A DNA stretch of 10,533 nt from Rubrivivax sp. (lineage in GTDB: Bacteria > Pseudomonadota > Gammaproteobacteria > Burkholderiales > Burkholderiaceae_C). The stretch's first letter is position 1, and the number at the start of each line of letters is the position of its first letter. The stretch covers positions 1 to 10,533 of the forward strand of contig JADZCL010000021.1 in the NCBI GenBank assembly GCA_020851615.1. The letters run 5' to 3'. This document shows, piece by piece, positions 7,010-10,533 of the stretch. The position numbers and the translations under genes are program-made. The notes under the pieces were generated by a model. That model saw only the letters and a program-made list of their open reading frames with translations. It searched no databases and was not told the DNA's origin.

Positions 7010-7915
7010 TCAGTGCGAGCGGATCATCGTGCCGTAGGCCTGGTCGGTGAGGACCTCGAGCAGCATCGCATGCGGCACACGGCCGTCGACCACGTGCACG
7101 GCCTTGACGCCGCTCCTGGCGGCGTCGATGGCGCCGGCGAGCTTGGGCAGCATGCCGCCGCTGATGGTGCCGTCGGCGATGAGCGCGTCGATTCTCTGTG
7201 GCGACAACTCGGTGATCAGTGCGCCGGCCTGGTCGAGCACGCCGCGGATGTTGGTCAGCATGATCAGCTTCTCGGCCTGCAGCACCGTCGCCAGCTTGGC
7301 GGCGACGAGGTCGGCGTTGATGTTGTAGCTCTCGTTGTGTTCGCCAAAGCCGATCGGGCTGACGACGGGGATGAACTGGTCGTCCTGCAGCGCCTTCAGC
7401 AGGCTCGGGTCGATGGCGGTGATCTCGCCGACCTGGCCGATGTCGTGTTCCTTGCTCGGATCGTCCTTGTCGAGCATCTTGAGCTTGCGCGCGCGCATCA
7501 GGCCGCCGTCGCGCCCGGTCAGGCCCACGGCCTTGCCGCCGCAGGCGTTGATCAGCCCCACGATGTCCTGCTGCACCTCGCCGGCAAGCACCCATTCGAC
7601 GACTTCCATGGTCTCGGCGTCGGTGACCCGCATGCCCTGGATGAAGGTGCCCTTCTTGCCCACGCGCGCCAGCGCCTCGTCGATCTGCGGGCCCCCGCCG
7701 TGGACGACGATCGGGTTCATGCCCACCAGCTTGAGCAGCACCACGTCCTCGGCGAAGTCCTGTTGCAGCGCCGGGTCGGTCATGGCGTTGCCGCCGTACT
7801 TGATGACCAGTGTCTTGCCGTGGAAGCGGCGGATGTAGGGCAGCGCCTGCGCCAGGATCTCGGCCTGGTCGCGGGCGGTGATGTGCTTCAGTGAATGCTC
7901 GGCAGCGTCGGACAT
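7010..7915 (-). CDS. argB: N-acetylglutamate kinase ArgB
   Basis: Phosphorylates N-acetyl-L-glutamate in the second step of arginine synthesis. The 301-residue protein has the amino-acid-kinase fold. The motifs are phosphate-binding VIKYGGNAM (37-45), VHGGGPQI (71-78), LTGRDGG (132-138), the substrate-site YNINAD (197-202) and GGMLPK (253-258). The N-terminal helix ending ALPYIRRF (24-31) is the extension found in arginine-inhibited hexameric enzymes such as that of Pseudomonas aeruginosa, so feedback inhibition by arginine is likely. The ATG at 7915 was chosen because homology begins there; the frame stays open far upstream only through GC bias. A candidate promoter lies 40 bp upstream. The gene diverges from the CusF-like gene and has 127 bp to the PEP-CTERM gene downstream. 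Confidence 0.97.
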   Translation of the reverse strand: MSDAAEHSLKHITARDQAEILAQALPYIRRFHGKTLVIKYGGNAMTDPALQQDFAEDVVLLKLVGMNPIVVHGGGPQIDEALARVGKKGTFIQGMRVTDAETMEVVEWVLAGEVQQDIVGLINACGGKAVGLTGRDGGLMRARKLKMLDKDDPSKEHDIGQVGEITAIDPSLLKALQDDQFIPVVSPIGFGEHNESYNINADLVAAKLATVLQAEKLIMLTNIRGVLDQAGALITELSPQRIDALIADGTISGGMLPKLAGAIDAARSGVKAVHVVDGRVPHAMLLEVLTDQAYGTMIRSH

Positions 7916-7955
7916 GATGACGGCAGGTTGGACGGCGCGGTAGCGCGCGGCGGCG

Positions 7956-7961
7956 ATTGTA
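7956..7961 (-). promoter_or_regulatory. Candidate -10 box for argB
   Basis: TACAAT on the minus strand, about 40 bp before the argB ATG, in otherwise very GC-rich DNA. It would give a 5' leader of about 34 nt. The -35 region at 17-bp spacing (CTGCGC) is poor. This is the best promoter candidate for the whole minus-strand run. Confidence 0.35.
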
Positions 7962-8065
7962 GGAAAGGCGCGCAGTCGGCGCAGGGCCTGCGCGACGCCT
8001 GTCATCATCGTGGCCGCGGCGTGCGTTGACGCGTTGATGGCCCGTTTCCCGCACCCTGCCTGCGC

Positions 8066-8071
8066 AAGGAG
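8066..8071 (+). promoter_or_regulatory. Ribosome-binding site of the CusF-like gene
   Basis: AAGGAG, 7 nt before the ATG at 8079. It fixes that ATG over the in-frame upstream ATGs at 8010 and 8037, which would bury the signal peptide. Confidence 0.75.
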
Positions 8072-8078
8072 TCTGCAC

Positions 8079-8384
8079 ATGAAGTCATCGATGTGGATGA
8101 AGCCCTTGGCCACCCTCCTGGCCGGACTGGCCAGCGCGAGCGCGCTGTGGGCGCAGGCGCCCGACGCCGAGGGCGAAGTGACCCGCATCGACAAGGCCGC
8201 CGGCAAGCTGACGCTGCGCCACGGGGCGATCCGCAACCTGGACATGCCGCCCATGACGATGGTGTTTCGCGTCACCGACGCCCGGCTGCTGGAGGGCGTC
8301 GCGGTCGGCGACCGGGTGCGCTTTGCGGCCGACAAGGTCGGCGGCACCTACACCGTCGTGTCCCTCGTGAAGACCGCACCCTGA
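8079..8384 (+). CDS. Periplasmic copper-binding protein, CusF-like
   Basis: A 101-residue exported protein with a single CusF/EcfE-type OB-fold domain, the small metallochaperone domain that carries Cu(I)/Ag(I) in the periplasm. The signal peptide is 1-25 (MKSSMWMK, hydrophobic core, cleavage near ALWA/Q). The domain starts at [20 protein letters not shown]. The copper site has H48 and two methionines, M59 and M61, in MPPMTM. The tryptophan that caps copper in E. coli CusF is replaced here by M56. VGDRVRF (76-82) is the conserved last strand. No CusCBA or CopA genes are in the window, so it stands alone. It diverges from argB and lies 147 bp before the phasin gene. A general role in copper binding is likely; a specific partner pump is not visible. 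Confidence 0.87.
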   Translation: MKSSMWMKPLATLLAGLASASALWAQAPDAEGEVTRIDKAAGKLTLRHGAIRNLDMPPMTMVFRVTDARLLEGVAVGDRVRFAADKVGGTYTVVSLVKTAP

Positions 8385-8461
8385 TGCGGGCCGCAACCGC
8401 TGTGCGCGTTCATAGACGCATTCCTCTAGAGATGATCGCCTCGCGCCGGCCGCCGCGAACC

Positions 8462-8467
8462 TATAGT
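8462..8467 (+). promoter_or_regulatory. Possible -10 element for the phasin gene
   Basis: TATAGT in an AT-rich patch of the 147-bp gap between the CusF-like and phasin genes. It would start transcription just before the 5' hairpin at 8480-8504. No -35 match is seen at normal spacing, so confidence is low. Confidence 0.28.
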
Positions 8468-8479
8468 TTTCAACCATGA

Positions 8480-8504
8480 CGTTGCCGCCGCCGGCGCAGC
8501 AACG
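8480..8504 (+). promoter_or_regulatory. Hairpin in the phasin 5' leader
   Basis: CGTTGC (8480-8485) pairs with GCAACG (8499-8504). The inner CGCC (8486-8489) pairs with GGCG (8493-8496) across a 3-nt loop, with a 2-nt bulge on the right side. That gives 10 bp in 25 nt, ending 27 nt before the phasin ATG. No T tract follows, so termination is unlikely. It may stabilise the mRNA 5' end. Confidence 0.45.
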
Positions 8505-8531
8505 ATCCCCGACCCCGACAACGAGGAAAGC

Positions 8532-9110
8532 ATGGTCAAGAAGCTCGACAAGACATCCGCGAAGAAGCAGCGTGCAGCCAGCACGCTGCTCGACAGCCAA
8601 CTTGCGCAAACAGTGAAGGACTCTGCACAGCAGATCTGGCTGGCCGGCATGGGCGCGTTTGGCAAGGCCCAGGGCGAAGGCGGCAAGTTCTTCGAGACCC
8701 TGGTCAAGGAAGGCCTGAACCTGCAGCGGCGCACCCAGGGGCTGGCCGAAGACAAGCTCAGCGAAGTCACCGGGCGCATGAGCGCGATGGCCGGCACGGT
8801 GACGGCCAAGGCGGGGCAGAACTGGGACAAGCTCGAGTCCATCTTCGAGCAGCGCACCGCCAAGGCGCTGGGCAAGCTGGGCGTGCCCAGTGCCAAGGAC
8901 GTCGAGGTGCTGACACAGCGGGTCGAGGAACTCGCCGCTGCCGTGGCACGTCTGGCCAAGGCCGGCGGCCTGCACAAGCCGTCGCCCAAGGCTGCAACCA
9001 AGGCGGCCGGCAAGGCTGCGGCCAAGGCCGGCAAGGCTGGCGCGGGCGCCACGACGGCGCGCAAGGCGGCCCCCCGGCGCGCGCCGCGCAAGGCCGCCGC
9101 TGCCGCCTGA
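8532..9110 (+). CDS. PHA granule-associated phasin (PhaF/PhaI family) with histone-like tail
   Basis: A 192-residue protein of the poly(hydroxyalkanoate) granule-associated family, which coats storage granules. The N-terminal phasin domain (about 20-120) carries the hallmark QIWLAGMGAFGKAQ (34-47), then FFETLVKEG and LESIFEQR; AKALGKLGVPSAKDVEVL (110-127) leads into a short heptad-like helix (VEVLTQRVEELAAAVARL). The tail (about 147-192) is Lys/Ala/Pro-rich and resembles histone H1. In Pseudomonas PhaF a similar tail binds DNA and helps share granules between daughter cells; that function is inferred here. GAGGAAA lies just before the ATG. The gene ends 2 bp before the patatin gene, so the two are probably cotranscribed and coupled. 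I give no symbol because PhaF and PhaI cannot be separated with certainty. Confidence 0.88.
   Translation: MVKKLDKTSAKKQRAASTLLDSQLAQTVKDSAQQIWLAGMGAFGKAQGEGGKFFETLVKEGLNLQRRTQGLAEDKLSEVTGRMSAMAGTVTAKAGQNWDKLESIFEQRTAKALGKLGVPSAKDVEVLTQRVEELAAAVARLAKAGGLHKPSPKAATKAAGKAAAKAGKAGAGATTARKAAPRRAPRKAAAAA
8988..9040 (+). repeat. Degenerate AAGGCNG repeat coding the basic phasin tail
   Basis: AAGGCTG, AAGGCGG, AAGGCTG, AAGGCCG and AAGGCTG recur at short, uneven spacing and encode Lys-Ala/Gly-rich units. Another copy lies at 9062-9067. It is a low-complexity coding repeat that may vary in length between strains. Confidence 0.6.
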
Positions 9111-9112
9111 GG

Positions 9113-10366
9113 ATGGACCGCCCGCACCGCCGCAAGCACGGCCACATGACGTCCGGCGCCGCGCCGCGGGTCGGCCTGGCCCTGGCCGGCGGCGGGCCGC
9201 TGGGCGCCATCTACGAGATCGGCGCGCTGTGCGCGCTCGACGAATCGGTAGTCGGGCTGGACATGAACCAGCTCGACGGCTATGTGGGCGTCTCGGCCGG
9301 GGGCTTCATCGCCGCGGGCCTGGCCAACGGCATGACGCCGCGCCAGCTGTGCACCTCGTTCATCGAGAACCGCGGGCCGCGCAGCGACATCGTCCAGCCC
9401 TCGCTCTTCATCCGCCCGGCGCTGGCCGAGTATGCACATCGTGCGGCCATGCTGCCGGGCCTGCTGCTGCAGGCGGGCCTGCAACTGGCGTTCGAGCGCC
9501 ACTCGCTGCTGGCTGCCGCCGAGCGGCTGGGCCGCGCCCTGCCCACCGGGCTCTTCACGCACTCGCCGCTCGAGGCGCAGATGCGGCGGGTGCTGTCGGC
9601 GCCGGGGCGCACCAACGACTTCCGCCGCCTGCAGCACAAGCTGGTGCTGGTGGCGACCGATCTCGACACCGGCGCGGCCGCACCCTTTGGCAAGCCGGGC
9701 TTCGCGCACGTGCCGATTTCGCTGGCGGTGGCCGCCAGTGCGGCGCTGCCGGGCCTGTTCCCACCAGTGCCCATCGACGGGCGCTGGTATGTCGACGGCG
9801 CGCTCAAGAAGACCCTGCACGCCAGCGTGCTGCTGGACATGGGGCTGGACCTGGTGCTGTGCTTGAACCCGCTCGTGCCCTACACCAGCACCGAGGACGG
9901 TCCGCATCGTGTCGCGGCGGCCAAGGCCGAGCGCATCCCGCACCTGGTTGCCGGAGGCCTGCCGGTCGTGCTGGCGCAGACCTTCCGCTCGCTCATCCAC
10001 TCCCGCCTGGAACTGGGCCTCAAGGGCTACGAGCGCAGCCACCCCGACATCGACATCCTGCTCTTCGAGCCCGACCGGCGCGACCCGGAGATGTTCCTGG
10101 CCAACACCTTCGCCTACGCCGAGCGCCGCCTGCTCGCCGAGCATGCCTACCAGCAGACGCGCGCCGACCTGCGTTCGCGGCGCAGCCACATCGCCGCCAC
10201 GCTGTCCGCGCACGGTCTCGCGCTCGACCACGCCGTGCTCGACGACCCGCGGCGCCGCCTGCTGCGCTCGCGCCGGCCAGCCGCCGGCACCACCGGCATG
10301 CAGGCGCTCAAGCGGCTTGACGAAGTGCTCGACGACCTCGAGGGGACGCTGGCGGCGACCGCCTGA
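9113..10366 (+). CDS. Patatin-like phospholipase / lipid acyl hydrolase
   Basis: A 417-residue serine hydrolase of the patatin family. The oxyanion-hole loop GGGPLG is at 26-31, the nucleophile elbow GVSAGG (59-64) contains catalytic S61, and the partner aspartate D228 is in VDGAL (227-231). The Ser-Asp dyad is therefore complete. There is no signal peptide or clear membrane span, so the protein is probably cytoplasmic. After the domain (about 17-250) there is a longer C-terminal part (about 265-417), rich in Arg and helical in character. The ATG lies 2 bp after the phasin stop, and GAGG overlaps that stop. A second in-frame ATG at 9146 would remove 11 residues and is possible. The substrate cannot be read from the sequence: phospholipid is the default, and action at PHA granules is suggested only by the neighbour. 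Confidence 0.9.
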   Translation: MDRPHRRKHGHMTSGAAPRVGLALAGGGPLGAIYEIGALCALDESVVGLDMNQLDGYVGVSAGGFIAAGLANGMTPRQLCTSFIENRGPRSDIVQPSLFIRPALAEYAHRAAMLPGLLLQAGLQLAFERHSLLAAAERLGRALPTGLFTHSPLEAQMRRVLSAPGRTNDFRRLQHKLVLVATDLDTGAAAPFGKPGFAHVPISLAVAASAALPGLFPPVPIDGRWYVDGALKKTLHASVLLDMGLDLVLCLNPLVPYTSTEDGPHRVAAAKAERIPHLVAGGLPVVLAQTFRSLIHSRLELGLKGYERSHPDIDILLFEPDRRDPEMFLANTFAYAERRLLAEHAYQQTRADLRSRRSHIAATLSAHGLALDHAVLDDPRRRLLRSRRPAAGTTGMQALKRLDEVLDDLEGTLAATA

Positions 10367-10390
10367 GGCAAGTCCCCCCGCGGCCGCTCG

Positions 10391-10533
10391 TCAATGCGGC
10401 AGCGCACCGGGGAAGGCCCACACCAGCCCCGCCGTCATGACGACGTAGCGCAGGAACTTGCCGATGGCCATGTAGAGCACGCACGGCCAGAAGGGCATGC
10501 GCAACCAGCCGGCGACCGCGCACAGCGGGTCGC
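10391..10533 (-). CDS. YqaA-type small membrane protein (SNARE-associated/DedA-like), 3' end only
   Basis: Only the last 46 residues are in the window, ending at ALPH and TGA. The segment DPLCAVAGWLRMPFWPCVLYMAIGKFLRY followed by a hydrophobic helix matches what I recall of the C-terminal half of YqaA-family inner-membrane proteins: GDPL, then FWP, IGKxxRY, then a final transmembrane helix. The gene converges on the patatin gene with 24 bp between the two stops, and no clear terminator hairpin lies between them. Function is unknown for most of the family. Confidence is moderate because only part of the protein is visible. Confidence 0.68.
   Translation of the reverse strand, partial: DPLCAVAGWLRMPFWPCVLYMAIGKFLRYVVMTAGLVWAFPGALPH

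Noticed and set aside
8476..8531. Upstream ATG in the phasin leader as a possible regulatory upstream ORF
   Set aside because: No SD before it, and the frame runs out of phase into the phasin gene without sensible codon use.
8426..10231. A 601-residue open frame on the minus strand, antisense to the phasin and patatin genes
   Set aside because: Composition is typical of reverse-complement high-GC coding DNA. The plus-strand genes carry full family motifs and good starts.
10367..10390. Bidirectional terminator between the convergent patatin and YqaA-type genes
   Set aside because: The 24 bp contain a short GCGGCCGC palindrome but no stem-loop with a T tract.

Overview
The window looks like ordinary, compact, high-GC betaproteobacterial chromosome, most likely from the Burkholderiales (the Rubrivivax/Leptothrix/Ideonella-type group). 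Three things suggest this: the hisI-hisE-HIT-tatABC run, the argB / HAD nucleotidase / slmA trio that is typical of that order, and the combination of a PEP-CTERM surface protein with a PHA-granule phasin. This assignment is inferred from gene content and protein style; no database was searched. I see no RNA genes, insertion sequences, phage genes or CRISPR arrays.

Positions 1-7915 are all on the minus strand. In transcription order they are: argB (N-acetylglutamate kinase), a PEP-CTERM exported protein, a HAD-family pyrimidine 5'-nucleotidase, slmA (TetR-type nucleoid occlusion factor), a DUF815 P-loop ATPase, mutT (Nudix), hisI, hisE, a HIT protein, tatA, tatB and tatC (cut by the window edge). 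Spacing is tight: stop/start overlaps at PEP-CTERM/HAD, hisI/hisE and tatB/tatC, and gaps of 4-10 bp at DUF815/mutT, mutT/hisI and hisE/HIT. One or a few transcripts probably cover all twelve genes. A candidate promoter lies in front of argB and a weaker one in front of tatA.

Positions 8079-10366 are on the plus strand, divergent from argB. They hold a small exported CusF-like copper-binding protein, a PhaF/PhaI-type phasin with a basic Lys/Ala/Pro-rich tail, and, 2 bp after it, a patatin-like lipase. The window ends with the 3' end of a YqaA-type membrane protein on the minus strand, convergent with the patatin gene. No gene-free stretch exceeds about 165 bp.

The genes cover arginine and histidine synthesis, nucleotide sanitation, division control, twin-arginine protein export, and PHA storage. 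Most of the window is conventional. The best leads are a long imperfect hairpin between tatA and tatB that covers the tatB ribosome-binding region, a PEP-CTERM gene apparently inserted between argB and the HAD gene, a tightly coupled phasin-patatin pair that could act on PHA granules, and a seemingly composite operon joining DUF815-mutT to hisIE-HIT-tatABC.
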